64,000 nt of DNA. Source: Muricoccus harenae (lineage in GTDB: Bacteria > Pseudomonadota > Alphaproteobacteria > Acetobacterales > Acetobacteraceae). The stretch covers positions 124,001-188,000 of the forward strand of contig NZ_WWDL01000004.1 in NCBI RefSeq assembly GCF_009848505.1. The letters are read 5' to 3'. A model generated the notes under the pieces. The model worked only from the letters and a program-made list of their open reading frames with translations, made no database searches and had not been told where the DNA came from. Shown piece after piece: positions 26,492 through 37,403 of this stretch (positions within the stretch are counted from its first letter, which is position 1; every line of letters begins with the position of its first letter). Both the position numbers and the translations under genes were made by a program.

Positions 26492-28069
26492 TCAGCGCGC
26501 CGTCACCCGCGTCGCCAGCGTGCCCTCGTCGAAGCCCGCCTCGTAGCGCAGGCCCTTGCGCGCCGCCCAGGCCCAGCCCGCCGTATAGAGGGGGATGACG
26601 CCGAGATCCGCCATCGCCCCCTCCATCGCCTTCTGCTGCGCCTCCCGCCGGCGATCAGGGTCGATCGTTGCCGCTGCCGTCTCGATTAGCCGGTCCACCC
26701 CCGCATTGGCATAGCGCCCGCGGTTGAACCCGCCATAGCCCCGCGCCTCGTCCACCGAATGCAGCGCCTGGCGCATCACCACCAGATTGTCCCCGATGCT
26801 GCCCCAGCCATTCAGCAACAGGCTGGCGTCGAAGCGCGTCATGCGCGCGTAGAAGACGGAAGGCGGCTCCGCCTCCACCCCGGTCTGGATGCCGATGCGG
26901 TTCAGCATCTGCGCCACCGCCTGGCAGGTCTGCCGGTCATTCACATAGCGCCCGCTGGAGCAATGCATGGTGAGCCGGAACCCATTTGGATACCCCGCCT
27001 CCGCCAGCATCCGCCGTGCCCCCGCCGGATCGAACGCGGCGGGCGGGATGCGTTCCGAATAGCCGAACATTCCCGCCGGCGCCGCCTGGTTGGCCGGGCT
27101 CGCCATGCCCTCCATCACCCGCTCCACCAGCGCCGGCCGGTTGATGGCGGCCGAGATGGCACGCCGCACCTCGATCCGCCGCAGCGGATTGGGCGTCAGC
27201 GGCGCGCCATCCGCCCCCGTGACGAAGGGCGAAGTTTCGCGCGACAGGTCCGGCACGAGGAACATCGTCCGGTTGCCGTCATGCTGGAACACGGAGGCCC
27301 GCGCATCCTGGCGCAGCTTCGCCACATCCGCCGTGGCGACCTTGTCGATCACATCCGCGCTGCCAGATAGCAGCGCCGCCAGCCGCGACGCATCGCTCGG
27401 GATGGGCCGGAAGGTCACGCTCTCCCATTCCGGCGCCGTCCCATAATAGGTAGGGTTCCGCTGCAGCTCGAGGCGGTCGCCGGGAATCCAGCGGATCGCG
27501 CGATACGGCCCGGTGCCGATCGCCGCATCGCCGCGGTTGAACCGCTCCGTCGCAGCATCATCCCCCAGGGCCGCGGAGACGATCCGCACCCGCGCGAGAT
27601 CGGCGATCAGCAGCGGATAGGACGTCTCCGTCCGCAGCCGCACCCGATGGAGCCCGACAACGGTCACATCCTTCACGGCGCGCACATACGGCGCCACCGT
27701 GCCCGCCGGGTTGCGGATCGCCATGGCCCGCCGCAGCGAATAAGCCACGTCCTCCGCCGTGAAGGCGCGGCCATCGGAAAAGGTCACCCCCTCCCGCAGG
27801 TCGAACTCCCAGGTCGTGTCGTCGATGGTTCGCCAGGCAGTGGCGAGATCCGGCACGATGTTCAGCGCCGCATCCATCACGACGAGGCTGCCATAGACAT
27901 GCTGCTGCATCGCCGCGCTGGTGAAGGTCGGCGCCACATGCGGATCGAGGGAGGTCAGGTCGGTCTGCAGAGAGATCGTGAGCGACTGTGCCCCCGCCAG
28001 ACCCGGCGCCAGCAGCAGCGCCGCACCCAGCACCACCCGCCGCGCCGCCAGAACTGCCCATCCCGCCAT
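26492..28069 (-). CDS. Family-5 solute-binding protein at the end of the hut operon
   Basis: A 525-residue periplasmic binding protein of the DppA/OppA type with signal peptide VVLGAALLLAPGLAGAQ and mature start SLTISLQTDLTSLDPHVAPT. The ATG at 28069 has GGGAG eight bases upstream; the frame is open further upstream but would run into hutI. It starts 44 bases after hutI, in the same direction, and no permease or ATPase of the peptide class is next to it. It may supply a transporter encoded elsewhere with a histidine-containing peptide or related compound; that is a guess from position. Confidence 0.88.
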   Translation of the reverse strand: MAGWAVLAARRVVLGAALLLAPGLAGAQSLTISLQTDLTSLDPHVAPTFTSAAMQQHVYGSLVVMDAALNIVPDLATAWRTIDDTTWEFDLREGVTFSDGRAFTAEDVAYSLRRAMAIRNPAGTVAPYVRAVKDVTVVGLHRVRLRTETSYPLLIADLARVRIVSAALGDDAATERFNRGDAAIGTGPYRAIRWIPGDRLELQRNPTYYGTAPEWESVTFRPIPSDASRLAALLSGSADVIDKVATADVAKLRQDARASVFQHDGNRTMFLVPDLSRETSPFVTGADGAPLTPNPLRRIEVRRAISAAINRPALVERVMEGMASPANQAAPAGMFGYSERIPPAAFDPAGARRMLAEAGYPNGFRLTMHCSSGRYVNDRQTCQAVAQMLNRIGIQTGVEAEPPSVFYARMTRFDASLLLNGWGSIGDNLVVMRQALHSVDEARGYGGFNRGRYANAGVDRLIETAAATIDPDRRREAQQKAMEGAMADLGVIPLYTAGWAWAARKGLRYEAGFDEGTLATRVTAR

Positions 28070-28112
28070 CGCCATCACTCCCGCCGGCGTGCGGCCATCG
28101 AACCCCGTGCCG

Positions 28113-29324
28113 CTACGCGTCCCGCCCCGCCACCACGCGCCCGGCGCAGGGATTGCCGCCGAGCCAGTAACACAGCTCGGCCGGTGCGCCGATCCGGTAG
28201 AGCGCGAGGTCACAGCGCATCCCCGGCGCCAGCATGCCACGATCCTTCAGCCCCAGCGCCGCCGCCGCATGGCGCGTGACACCCAGCAGCGCCTCCTCCA
28301 CCGTGAGCCGGTAGAGGGTGCAGGCCATATTCAGCATCAGCAGCAGGGACCGCGCCGGGGAGGAGCCGGGATTCATGTCGGTCGCCACCGCCATCCGCAC
28401 TCCTGCTCTCCGCATCGCCGCGATGTCCGGACGCCGTTCCTCCCGGATGAAATAGGTCGCGCCCGGCAGCAGAACCGCCACCGTCCCGGCCGCCGCCATC
28501 GCCGCCAACCCCTCGGGCGAGGCATGTTCCAGATGATCGGCCGACAGCGCTCCGAAGCGCGCCGCCAGCGCCGCGCCGCCGAGATCGGACAGCTGGTCCG
28601 CATGCAGCTTCACCGGCAGCCCCGCGTGCCGTGCCGCCTCGAACACCGCCGAGGTTTCCTCTGGGGTAAAGCCGATCCGGTCGCAGAAGGCATCCACTGC
28701 ATCCACCAGCCCTTCGGCCGCCAGCGGCGCGATCATCCCCGCCGCCAGCTCGGCATACTCCCCCTGCCGTCCCTTGTATTCCGGCGGCACCGCATGCGCC
28801 CCGAGGAGGGAGGTCACCACCGTCGCCACGCGCTCCCGGGGCAGGGCGCGAGCGACGCGCAGCATCCGCCGCTCCGTCTCCAACTCCAGCCCATAGCCGG
28901 ACTTCACCTCGATGGTGGTCACGCCCTCCGCCAGCAACGCATCCAGCCGCGGAAGCGCGGCAGCCAGCAGGGCATCCTCATCCGCCCCCCGCGTGGCCCG
29001 CACGGTCGAGAGGATGCCGCCCCCCTCCCGCGCGATCTGCTCATAGGTCACGCCCGAGAGGCGGCGCTGGAACTCCTCCGCCCGGTTGCCGCCGAAGACG
29101 AGATGCGTGTGGCAATCCACCAGCCCCGGCAGCACCCAGGACCCGCCGCAATCCACCACCGGCGCATCATGCGCCGGCAACACGGCGCGCGGCCCTACCC
29201 AGGCGATCCGCCCATCCTTCGCCGCCACCGCCCCGTCCGGCACCACGCCGAGTCCGTCGGACCCCATGCCCGAGGCCATGGTGCAGAGCGCGGCATTCAC
29301 CCAGACACGGTCGAACTCAGCCAT
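28113..29324 (-). CDS. hutI: Imidazolonepropionase
   Basis: A 403-residue amidohydrolase that opens the ring of imidazolone-5-propionate to give N-formimino-L-glutamate, the third step of histidine degradation. The metal motif is [12 protein letters not shown] with His72 and His74; further histidines are in [10 protein letters not shown] and the late [10 protein letters not shown] is typical. The start overlaps the hutH stop by eight bases, consistent with a hutU-hutH-hutI unit. Confidence 0.95.
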   Translation of the reverse strand: MAEFDRVWVNAALCTMASGMGSDGLGVVPDGAVAAKDGRIAWVGPRAVLPAHDAPVVDCGGSWVLPGLVDCHTHLVFGGNRAEEFQRRLSGVTYEQIAREGGGILSTVRATRGADEDALLAAALPRLDALLAEGVTTIEVKSGYGLELETERRMLRVARALPRERVATVVTSLLGAHAVPPEYKGRQGEYAELAAGMIAPLAAEGLVDAVDAFCDRIGFTPEETSAVFEAARHAGLPVKLHADQLSDLGGAALAARFGALSADHLEHASPEGLAAMAAAGTVAVLLPGATYFIREERRPDIAAMRRAGVRMAVATDMNPGSSPARSLLLMLNMACTLYRLTVEEALLGVTRHAAAALGLKDRGMLAPGMRCDLALYRIGAPAELCYWLGGNPCAGRVVAGRDA

Positions 29325-30813
29325 CGACCAGCGCGGCGAACCGCCCCCCGTCGATCAACCCGGCCACCGCCGCGATATCCGGCGCCATGAACCGGTCCGC
29401 ATCCCAGGCCGCCGCCACACCGCGCACCATCCCATGCGCCGCCTCCAGCGCGTCCGAGGAGCGCAGCGGCCGGTGGAACTCGATGGCCTGGGCAGCCGCC
29501 AGCAACTCGATCGCCAGGATGTCGCGCAGGTTCGCCGCCATCGGCAGCAGCCGCAGCGCCGCCCCGGTGGCCATGCTCACATGGTCCTCCTGGTTCGCCG
29601 AGGTGGGCAGGCTGTCCACGCTGCGCGGATGCGCCAGCGCCTTCTGCTCGCTCGCCAGCGACGCTGCCGTCACCTGCGCGATCATGAAGCCGGAATTGAG
29701 CCCGCCTTCCCGCACCAGGAAGGCCGGAAGTCCCGAAAGCGCCGGATCGGTCAGCAACGCGATCCGCCGCTCCGAAAGCGCCCCGATCTCCGCCAGCGCC
29801 AATGCGATATGGTCGGCCGCGAAGGCCACCGGCTCCGCATGGAAGTTCCCGCCGGACAGGACCTCACCCTCCGCCGTCACCAGCGGATTGTCGGTCACCG
29901 CATTCGCCTCCCGCTGCAGCACGGAGGCCGCATGGTCGAGCGCGTCCAGGCACGCCCCCATCACCTGCGGCTGGCAGCGGATGGAATAGGGATCCTGCAC
30001 GCGCGGATCGCCCGTTCGATGGCTCTCGCGGATCGCGCTTCCCCCCATCAGCCCGCGCAGCGCCTCTGCCGCCCGGATCTGTCCCGGCTGCCCGCGCAGC
30101 GCATGGATGCGCGGATCAAAGGGGGTGTCCGACCCCCGGACCCCCTCCGTGCTCATCGCCCCCGCCACCAGCGCGGTCTGGAACAGGTCTTGCGCCCGGA
30201 ACAGCGCGACCAGGGCAATGGCCGTGGAAACCTGCGTGCCGTTCAGCAGGGCCAGCCCCTCCTTCGGCCCCAGCGGCAGGGCCGAAAGCCCCACCCGCGC
30301 CAGCGCCTCCGCCCCCGGCACCACGGTGCCATCCACCAGCGCCTCGCCCTCGCCGATCAGCACCATGGACAGATGCGCCAGCGGCGCCAGATCGCCTGAG
30401 GCCCCCACCGAACCCCGCGCCGGGATCACCGGCAGCACATCGGCCTCCAGCAACCGCAACAGCGCATCCACCGTTTCCTCGCGCACCGCCGAAGCCCCGC
30501 GCGCGAGCGACAGCGCCTTCAGCGCCAGAACCAGCCGCACCACCGGACGGGGCAGGGGCTCGCCCACGCCCGAGGCGTGGCTCCGCACCAGATTCAGCTG
30601 CAATAGCAGTAGCGCATCCGGTGGTATCCGCGTGCCCGCCAGCTTCCCGAAGCCGGTATTGACGCCATACATCACCTCGCCCGCCGCCAGCCGCGCGGCC
30701 AGTGCCGAATGGCTCCGCCGCACCGCCTCGCGCCAGCCCTCGTCCAGGCGAAGGGCCCCGGCCTCCATCACGCTCCGCAGTTCCGCGAGAGTCGCCCCGC
30801 CCGCCGCGGTCAC
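29317..30813 (-). CDS. hutH: Histidine ammonia-lyase
   Basis: A 498-residue enzyme converting L-histidine to trans-urocanate and ammonia. The Ala-Ser-Gly triad that cyclises into the MIO cofactor is at residues 138-140 ([14 protein letters not shown]), and the N-terminal [11 protein letters not shown] loop supplies the catalytic tyrosine. Length is normal for the family. The GTG start overlaps the hutU stop (GTGA). Confidence 0.96.
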   Translation of the reverse strand: MTAAGGATLAELRSVMEAGALRLDEGWREAVRRSHSALAARLAAGEVMYGVNTGFGKLAGTRIPPDALLLLQLNLVRSHASGVGEPLPRPVVRLVLALKALSLARGASAVREETVDALLRLLEADVLPVIPARGSVGASGDLAPLAHLSMVLIGEGEALVDGTVVPGAEALARVGLSALPLGPKEGLALLNGTQVSTAIALVALFRAQDLFQTALVAGAMSTEGVRGSDTPFDPRIHALRGQPGQIRAAEALRGLMGGSAIRESHRTGDPRVQDPYSIRCQPQVMGACLDALDHAASVLQREANAVTDNPLVTAEGEVLSGGNFHAEPVAFAADHIALALAEIGALSERRIALLTDPALSGLPAFLVREGGLNSGFMIAQVTAASLASEQKALAHPRSVDSLPTSANQEDHVSMATGAALRLLPMAANLRDILAIELLAAAQAIEFHRPLRSSDALEAAHGMVRGVAAAWDADRFMAPDIAAVAGLIDGGRFAALVDG

Positions 30814-32486
30814 GGCGTCACCATCGGCAGGTCCAGTCCCATCTGCCGCGCCCAGTCCTTCGCGATGTCATAGCCCGCATCCGCATGCCGCATCACGCCG
30901 GTAGCGGGATCGTTCCACAGCACCCGCTTCAACCGCCGCGCGGCATCCGCCGTGCCATCGCAGACAATCACCATCCCCGCATGTTGCGAATACCCCATGC
31001 CCACGCCGCCGCCGTGATGCAGCGAAACCCAGGTGGCGCCCGACGCCGTGTTCAGCAGCGCGTTCAGCAGGGGCCAGTCGGAGACGGCATCGGACCCGTC
31101 CAGCATCGCCTCCGTCTCCCGGTTCGGCGAGGCGACGGAGCCGCTATCCAGATGATCCCGCCCGATCACGACAGGAGCCGAAAGCTCGCCCTTCGCCACC
31201 ATCTCGTTGAAGGCGAGCCCAAGCTTGTGCCGCTGCCCGAGCCCCACCCAGCAGATCCGCGCCGGCAGCCCCTGGAAGGCGATGCGCGCCTGCGCCATGT
31301 CCAGCCAGCGGTGCAGATGCGGATCGTCGGGAATCACCTCCCGCACCTTTGCATCCGTCTTGCGAATATCCTCCGGATCGCCGCTCAGCGCCGCCCAGCG
31401 GAAGGGGCCGATCCCCTTGCAGAACAGCGGCCGGATGTAGGCCGGCACGAAGCCCGGGAAGCCGAAGGCGTCCTGCAGCCCCTCATCCTTCGCCATCTGC
31501 CGGATGTTGTTGCCGTAATCCATGACGACCGATCCCATTCGCTTCAGGTCCAGCATCGCCTGCACATGCGCCACCATGCTGCGCTTTGCGGCAGAGGCCA
31601 CCGCCTTCGGGTCCGTCTCGCGCTTGGCGTGCCATTCCTCCAGCGTCCATCCCGCCGGCAAATAGCCGTTGGAGGGATCATGCGCGCTGGTCTGGTCCGT
31701 CACGATATCCGGCACCACCCCGCGTCGCACCAGCTCGGGAAACACTTCCGCCGCATTGCCCAGAAGCCCGACGCTGATCGCCCGCTTCTCCGCCGTCGCG
31801 CGCCGGATCATCTCCAGCGCCGTGTCGAGGTCATCCGCCCGATAATCGAGATACCGCGTCTCCAGCCGCTTCTCGATCCGGCTTGGCTGGCACTCCACCG
31901 CCAGCACGCAGGCACCCGCGAAAACCCCCGCCAGCGGCTGCGCCCCGCCCATGCCACCCAGCCCGCCCGTCAGGAGCCAACGCCCGGAAAGATCCCCGCC
32001 GAAATGCTGCCGCCCGGCCTCCGCGAAGGTTTCGTAGGTCCCCTGCACGATCCCCTGCGAACCGATATAGATCCAGGACCCCGCGGTCATCTGCCCGTAC
32101 ATCATCAGCCCCGCGCGATCGAGCGCGTTGAACTGTTCCCAATTTGCCCAGGCGGGCACCAGGTTGGAATTGGCGATCAGCACGCGCGGCGCATCCGCAT
32201 GCGTCTCGAACACCCCGACCGGCTTGCCGGACTGCACCAGCAAGGTCTGCGTATCCTCCAGCCGCCGCAGGACGTCGCAGATCATCTCATAGCTGCGCCA
32301 GTCCCGCGCCGCCCGCCCGATGCCGCCATAAACCACTAGAGCGCCCGGATTCTCCGCCACCTCGTCATCCAGGTTGTTCATCAGCATCCGCAGCGGTGCC
32401 TCCGTCACCCAGTGCCGGGCGGAACGCTCGCTGCCCCTGGGGGCGCGGATCGCCGGCGCGTTGCGGAAGCGGGATGTGTCGCTCAT
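30810..32486 (-). CDS. hutU: Urocanate hydratase
   Basis: A 558-residue NAD-dependent enzyme that hydrates urocanate to imidazolone propionate. It has the family segments [11 protein letters not shown], the nucleotide-binding [28 protein letters not shown] and the C-terminal [18 protein letters not shown]. It follows hutC by seven bases and overlaps hutH. Confidence 0.97.
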   Translation of the reverse strand: MSDTSRFRNAPAIRAPRGSERSARHWVTEAPLRMLMNNLDDEVAENPGALVVYGGIGRAARDWRSYEMICDVLRRLEDTQTLLVQSGKPVGVFETHADAPRVLIANSNLVPAWANWEQFNALDRAGLMMYGQMTAGSWIYIGSQGIVQGTYETFAEAGRQHFGGDLSGRWLLTGGLGGMGGAQPLAGVFAGACVLAVECQPSRIEKRLETRYLDYRADDLDTALEMIRRATAEKRAISVGLLGNAAEVFPELVRRGVVPDIVTDQTSAHDPSNGYLPAGWTLEEWHAKRETDPKAVASAAKRSMVAHVQAMLDLKRMGSVVMDYGNNIRQMAKDEGLQDAFGFPGFVPAYIRPLFCKGIGPFRWAALSGDPEDIRKTDAKVREVIPDDPHLHRWLDMAQARIAFQGLPARICWVGLGQRHKLGLAFNEMVAKGELSAPVVIGRDHLDSGSVASPNRETEAMLDGSDAVSDWPLLNALLNTASGATWVSLHHGGGVGMGYSQHAGMVIVCDGTADAARRLKRVLWNDPATGVMRHADAGYDIAKDWARQMGLDLPMVTP

Positions 32487-32493
32487 GCGATCC

Positions 32494-33264
32494 TCAGTGG
32501 CTGAAATGCCCGCCGGGGCCGTCCTGCATCCGGTAGCGGCCGGAAAGCTCGAAGCGGCTGGCGGGCTGGGTCAGGCGGGAAAAGGTCGTGGCCTCGCCGC
32601 GGCGGAAGGTGCGGCGCCGGATCACCAGGCAGGGATCGCGCGACCCCACCGCCAGCAGCCGCGAGAGCCGCGCGCCCGGCAGGATTGCGGTGACGGCCTG
32701 CTCCATCTCCGTCACCTCGCCCGTCTCGCGAAGGAACTCATAGGTCGCGCGGGCGGAGAAATCCTGCTCCGTATAACCCGCCGCATAGCCGGGCCGGATG
32801 AAGCGCTCCTCCAGCTGGATCGGCAGCGCGTCTCCCTTGTGCAGGATCGCCGAGCCTGGGAGGCGTCCGCCGCGCGGCAGGCCCAGCGCATCCGCCGCCT
32901 CATCCGTCAGAGCCACGGAACCGAGCGACAGCACCTCGCAGGACCATTCCATCCCGCGCGCGCGAATTTGCTCGACGATGCTCTCGATGCTGGACAGGCC
33001 GGTGCGCGGCTTGCCTTCCGCCACGAAGGTGCCGACGCCCGGCACCTTCCGCAGCCGCCCCTCCCGCGCCAGCTCGGCAAAGGCGCGGTTCACCGTGATG
33101 CGGGAAACCCCCAGCATCGGCCCCAGCTCGTTCTCGCTCGGGATGCGCGCATGCACGCTCCATTCGCCCGAGGCGATGCGCGACAGGACGAAGTCCTTCA
33201 CCACCTCGTAGCGCGGCTTGGGCGCCTCGGCCCCCTTTGGCTTGCGCCCTCCACCATCCGGCAT
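32494..33264 (-). CDS. hutC: Histidine utilisation repressor
   Basis: A 256-residue GntR/HutC-subfamily repressor. The winged helix is at residues 20-85 ([22 protein letters not shown]), then a UTRA effector domain that in characterised HutC proteins binds urocanate. A clear ATG start; the gene lies between the oxygenase gene (five-base gap) and hutU, so the repressor is encoded inside the operon it probably controls. The first twelve residues are a basic low-complexity lead. Confidence 0.92.
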   Translation of the reverse strand: MPDGGGRKPKGAEAPKPRYEVVKDFVLSRIASGEWSVHARIPSENELGPMLGVSRITVNRAFAELAREGRLRKVPGVGTFVAEGKPRTGLSSIESIVEQIRARGMEWSCEVLSLGSVALTDEAADALGLPRGGRLPGSAILHKGDALPIQLEERFIRPGYAAGYTEQDFSARATYEFLRETGEVTEMEQAVTAILPGARLSRLLAVGSRDPCLVIRRRTFRRGEATTFSRLTQPASRFELSGRYRMQDGPGGHFSH

Positions 33265-33269
33265 TGGGA

Positions 33270-34244
33270 TCAGCCCGCCGCCGACAGCGTCTTGCGATAG
33301 CCGAAGGCTTGGTCGAAGCGGTTGAGAATATGCTGCCCAGCCGTGATCGGCTCGTAGCGGGCCTCGCCCGCTGGCGTGCCCAGCTCGCGCGGATCAATCA
33401 TCGCGCCGAAATCCGGGTCGTGGAAGGTCGCGATCGACATGCGCTCCCGCCCGCTGCGGTTCACCACCCGATGCGGCGTGGAGGCGAAGCGGTCGTTGCT
33501 CCAGCGCCCCAGTAGGTCGCCGACATTCACCACCAGCGTGCCGGGCAGGGGAGGGGCGTCGATCCAGCCGCCGCTCTGCCGCTCCCGCACCTGCAGCCCG
33601 CCATTGCCATCCTGCCAGAGCAGCGTGATGCAACCGAAATCGGTGTGCGGCGCCACGCCGAACACCTCCTCCTCCGCCCCCACATGCTGCGGCGGGTAGA
33701 AGATCGCCTGCGTCCTCTGCAGGGGCTTCCGGTAGCGCGAGACGAAGAACTCCTCATCGAGCCCGAGGCTCACCGCCACCGCCCGCGTCAGCCGCGCGCC
33801 CAGCGCCATCATGGCCTCGTAATAGGCGGACATGGCCGGCTGCAGGGCAGGGACGAAATCCGGCCACTGGTTCGGTCCGCGCAATGCCTCTCCGGCGAGC
33901 ACGGAAGGGTCATCCTCCGGCAGCTCCAGCCCCATGGAGAAGAACTCCTTCCGGTCGGTGTTCTTCGCCCCCTCCATCAGCGCGCCGCCCATGGCATGCC
34001 AGCCCCGGTGCCGCTTGTTCGCGCGCACCAGCGCCTTCAGCTCGGCGGGAAGGTGGAAGAAGTCCCGCGAAGCCGCCACGGCCGCGTCGATCACCGTCTC
34101 CGGCACGCCGTGCCCGGACACGTAGAAAAAGCCCGGCCCCATGCAGGCTGCCCGGATCGCCGCCGCCACCTGCGGCACGGCATTTGCTGATCCCTGGTTG
34201 AGCCCCGACACATCGATCACGGGAAGAGAGGTCGTGCCAGTCAT
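33270..34244 (-). CDS. 2-oxoglutarate/Fe(II)-dependent oxygenase, isopenicillin-N-synthase-like
   Basis: A 324-residue non-haem iron oxygenase. The iron triad is His200-x-Asp202 (APHTDFG) and His258 (STPHRVVN), and the 2-oxoglutarate carboxylate motif is Arg268-x-Ser270 (RMS). The DIOX_N domain at the N-terminus (PVIDVSGL, GFFYVSGHGV) is also present. It is the first gene of the hut operon, five bases before hutC, which is not a standard hut position. It may hydroxylate a histidine derivative or another compound feeding the pathway; substrate unknown. Confidence 0.88.
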   Translation of the reverse strand: MTGTTSLPVIDVSGLNQGSANAVPQVAAAIRAACMGPGFFYVSGHGVPETVIDAAVAASRDFFHLPAELKALVRANKRHRGWHAMGGALMEGAKNTDRKEFFSMGLELPEDDPSVLAGEALRGPNQWPDFVPALQPAMSAYYEAMMALGARLTRAVAVSLGLDEEFFVSRYRKPLQRTQAIFYPPQHVGAEEEVFGVAPHTDFGCITLLWQDGNGGLQVRERQSGGWIDAPPLPGTLVVNVGDLLGRWSNDRFASTPHRVVNRSGRERMSIATFHDPDFGAMIDPRELGTPAGEARYEPITAGQHILNRFDQAFGYRKTLSAAG

Positions 34245-34303
34245 CCGCTTCGCCTTCAGCCCGGCCCGGGAAACGGGATGCCCCTTGATCGACCGGCCCG
34301 CCG

Positions 34304-34332
34304 ATGCTTACGGTCATAGCCTGTCATGTCAA
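34304..34332 (-). promoter_or_regulatory. Candidate promoter of the hut operon
   Basis: On the minus strand a consensus TTGACA (34327-34332) is followed after 17 bases by AAGCAT (34304-34309), a weak -10. The predicted start would leave a leader of about 50 bases before the oxygenase gene. It lies in the 189-base divergent gap between the hut operon and the HisJ-like transporter, and overlaps a short direct repeat TGACATGACA that might be part of an operator. Confidence 0.4.
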
Positions 34333-34433
34333 GTTGAACCGCATCGGCGCGGGCGCTTCGGAATGGTCGACGTCCCATCATCGGGCGCCCCAGGACCAGG
34401 TGGTCCGGGCACCGCCTCCGCAGGAGAACCAGG

Positions 34434-35267
34434 ATGAGCATCACCCGACGCCACCTCGGCGCCGCCACCCTTGGCACCGGCCTCGCCGCCGCCTTCGTGC
34501 AGCGCGCCGCCGCTAACAACCTCGAGAAAGCCAAGCGCGCCGGCGAGCTGACCATCGCCACCGAAATGCACTTCGCCCCCTTCGACTTCACCGAAGGCGG
34601 CCGCCAGACCGGGCTGAACGCCGAGCTCTTCGCCGAATTCGGCAAGGAGATCGGCGTGAAGATCATCTTCCAGGACCTGCCCTGGCCCGCCGTGCTGCCC
34701 GGCCTGGAAGCAAGCCGCTACGATCTGGTCGGCGGCCCCGCCACCATCACCAAGGCCCGCGCCGAGCGCTACCGCTTCTCCGTTCCGGTGGCGGAGGCCA
34801 CGGTCGCCCTGCTGAAGCGCACGAATGACAGCAGCATCACCAAGCCGCAGGACATCGCCGGCAAGCAGCTTGGCGGCGCCACCGCCACGGCGCAGCTCGC
34901 CCAGTTCCAGGCCTTTGTCGCGACGCTTCCCGGCACCACCCCGCCGATCCGCGAATACCAGTCCTTCTCCGAGGCCTATGCGGATCTCGCCGCCGGCCGC
35001 GTCGCCGCCGTTGCCAACTCGTTGCCCAATATCGCTTATGTCGCGAAGCAACGCCCGAACGTCTTCACGGTCGTGCAGCCCCCCTTCGGCGCAAAGTCCT
35101 ACTTCGGCTACATCAGCCGCAAGGATGCGGATTCCGCCCCGCTGATGGATGCGCTCGACGCCACCATTGTGAAGATGCGCAACGATGGCCGCCTGGCCGC
35201 GCTGCAAACCAAGTGGTTCGGCCAGGCCTTCGAAACGCCCGATAAGGCCGTCGAGCCGACGGTCTGA
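34434..35267 (+). CDS. Amino-acid (family 3) solute-binding protein, HisJ-like
   Basis: A 277-residue periplasmic receptor with a twin-arginine-like signal (TRRHLGAATLGTGLAAAF) and the family-3 start LTIATEMHFAPFDFTEGGRQTGLNAEL. The ATG follows CAGGAGAACC. It heads an operon with two permeases, an ATPase and hutF, and is divergent from the hut operon, so histidine, urocanate or a close relative is the likely ligand. This assignment rests on context; the family also binds other polar amino acids. Confidence 0.88.
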   Translation: MSITRRHLGAATLGTGLAAAFVQRAAANNLEKAKRAGELTIATEMHFAPFDFTEGGRQTGLNAELFAEFGKEIGVKIIFQDLPWPAVLPGLEASRYDLVGGPATITKARAERYRFSVPVAEATVALLKRTNDSSITKPQDIAGKQLGGATATAQLAQFQAFVATLPGTTPPIREYQSFSEAYADLAAGRVAAVANSLPNIAYVAKQRPNVFTVVQPPFGAKSYFGYISRKDADSAPLMDALDATIVKMRNDGRLAALQTKWFGQAFETPDKAVEPTV

Positions 35268-35273
35268 CCGGCA

Positions 35274-35909
35274 TTGGACTGGGCCTTCATCCAGGAGGCA
35301 CTGCCCGCGCTGCTGCGCGGGGCGGTCGCCACGGTGGCGGTGTCGCTCGCCGGCATCGCGCTGGGATTCGTGGCGGGGGCGGCCATCGCCGCCGCCGCCA
35401 CCTCCGGCGCGCGCGGGCTGCGCGCCTTCGCCATGGTCTATATAAGCTTCTTCCGTGGCGTGCCGCTGCTGGTGCAACTCCTCCTCGCCTATTATGCGCT
35501 GCCCTTCCTCGGCATCGACATTCCGGCCATCGTCGCAGCCGTGGGCACGCTCGGCCTATGCTGCGCCGCCTATATGGCCGAGATCCTGCGGGGCGGCCTC
35601 GCCACCGTCCCATCCGGTGCGGTGGAAGCCGCGCGCCTGCTGGGGCTGACACGCGCGCAATCCTTTCTCCGCATCCGGCTGCCCATCGCCGCCCGCGCCA
35701 TGCGTCCGGCGATCGTGGGGGAGGCGATCATGATCATGAAGGCCTCCTCCCTCGTCTCCATGGTCGGCATCCTGGAGCTGACGCGCGCCTCCCAGGCGCT
35801 CGCCTCGTCCACCTTCATGCCGCTGCAATCCTACGCGCTCTGCGGCGTGATCTACCTCGTCATCAACTTCGTGCTGATGGCCGTCGCATGGCAGAGGCGC
35901 CAGGCATGA
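35274..35909 (+). CDS. Polar amino-acid ABC transporter permease, HisQ-like
   Basis: A 211-residue permease. The TTG at 35274 gives [20 protein letters not shown], the usual HisQ/GlnP N-terminus. It has about five membrane segments, the motif [16 protein letters not shown], and the EAA loop [21 protein letters not shown]. It starts six bases after the binding-protein stop and overlaps the second permease (ATGA). Confidence 0.9.
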   Translation: MDWAFIQEALPALLRGAVATVAVSLAGIALGFVAGAAIAAAATSGARGLRAFAMVYISFFRGVPLLVQLLLAYYALPFLGIDIPAIVAAVGTLGLCCAAYMAEILRGGLATVPSGAVEAARLLGLTRAQSFLRIRLPIAARAMRPAIVGEAIMIMKASSLVSMVGILELTRASQALASSTFMPLQSYALCGVIYLVINFVLMAVAWQRRQA

Positions 35910-36562
35910 ACGTGGTCACCGAAACCCTCGGGGCCGTGGCGCGCGGCCTGCCGCTCACCGTCGGCATATGGCTCGCCTCCGTCGCCACCGGCCTGCTCGC
36001 CGGCGTGCTTGTCGCCTGCGCGCGGCATTTCGGCCCGTGGCTGGTGAACGCCGTCCTCGCGATGCTGGTCGAGATCGTGCGCGGCGTGCCCTTCGTCGTG
36101 CAGGCCTTTCTCCTCTATTACGGCGGCCCCTTCATCGGCCTGGACCTGACGCCCATCCTCGCCGGCTGGCTCGCCCTTTCCATCTACGCCACCGCCTATT
36201 TCAGCGAGGTTTTCCGCGCCGGCTTCCTCGCCATCCCTCCGGGCCACACCGAAGCCGCGCGGCTGCTCGGCCTGCGCACCAACCAAACCATCACCCGCAT
36301 CCTGCTGCCGGAAATGGCGCTCTCCGTGCTGCCCGCCCTGGCCAATCTCGCGGTCATCCTTATCAAGGAAACCGCCATCCTCTCCATCATCACCGTGCCG
36401 GAACTGACCTTCACCGTCTCCGGCGTCGGCAGCGCCACCTTTGCCTTCGCGCAGACCGTGGCCGCGCTGGCATTGAGCTACTGGCTGCTGGTGGAACTCA
36501 CCGCCTATGCCGCGCGTCGCCTGGAACGCGGCATCGCCCGTGCCACGCTCGGCACGGCCTGA
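35906..36562 (+). CDS. Polar amino-acid ABC transporter permease, HisM-like
   Basis: A 218-residue permease homologous to the preceding gene, with [20 protein letters not shown] and the EAA loop [20 protein letters not shown]. The ATG at 35906 overlaps the upstream stop; the much longer open frame from 35558 is an artefact of GC-rich sequence. The two permeases form the heterodimeric pore. Confidence 0.9.
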   Translation: MNVVTETLGAVARGLPLTVGIWLASVATGLLAGVLVACARHFGPWLVNAVLAMLVEIVRGVPFVVQAFLLYYGGPFIGLDLTPILAGWLALSIYATAYFSEVFRAGFLAIPPGHTEAARLLGLRTNQTITRILLPEMALSVLPALANLAVILIKETAILSIITVPELTFTVSGVGSATFAFAQTVAALALSYWLLVELTAYAARRLERGIARATLGTA

Positions 36563-36572
36563 GGGACGAGCC

Positions 36573-37399
<827 letters not shown>

Positions 37400-37403
<4 letters not shown>

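Noticed and set aside
30100-30160. GGGGTGTCCGACCCCCGGACCCC-like run inside hutH as a repeat element
   Set aside because: It is in frame within hutH and resembles ordinary GC-rich coding sequence; no second dispersed copy was convincing.
35558-36562. A 334-codon start for the HisM-like permease
   Set aside because: The first ~115 codons overlap the HisQ-like gene in another frame; the ATG at 35906 overlapping the upstream stop gives the normal family N-terminus.
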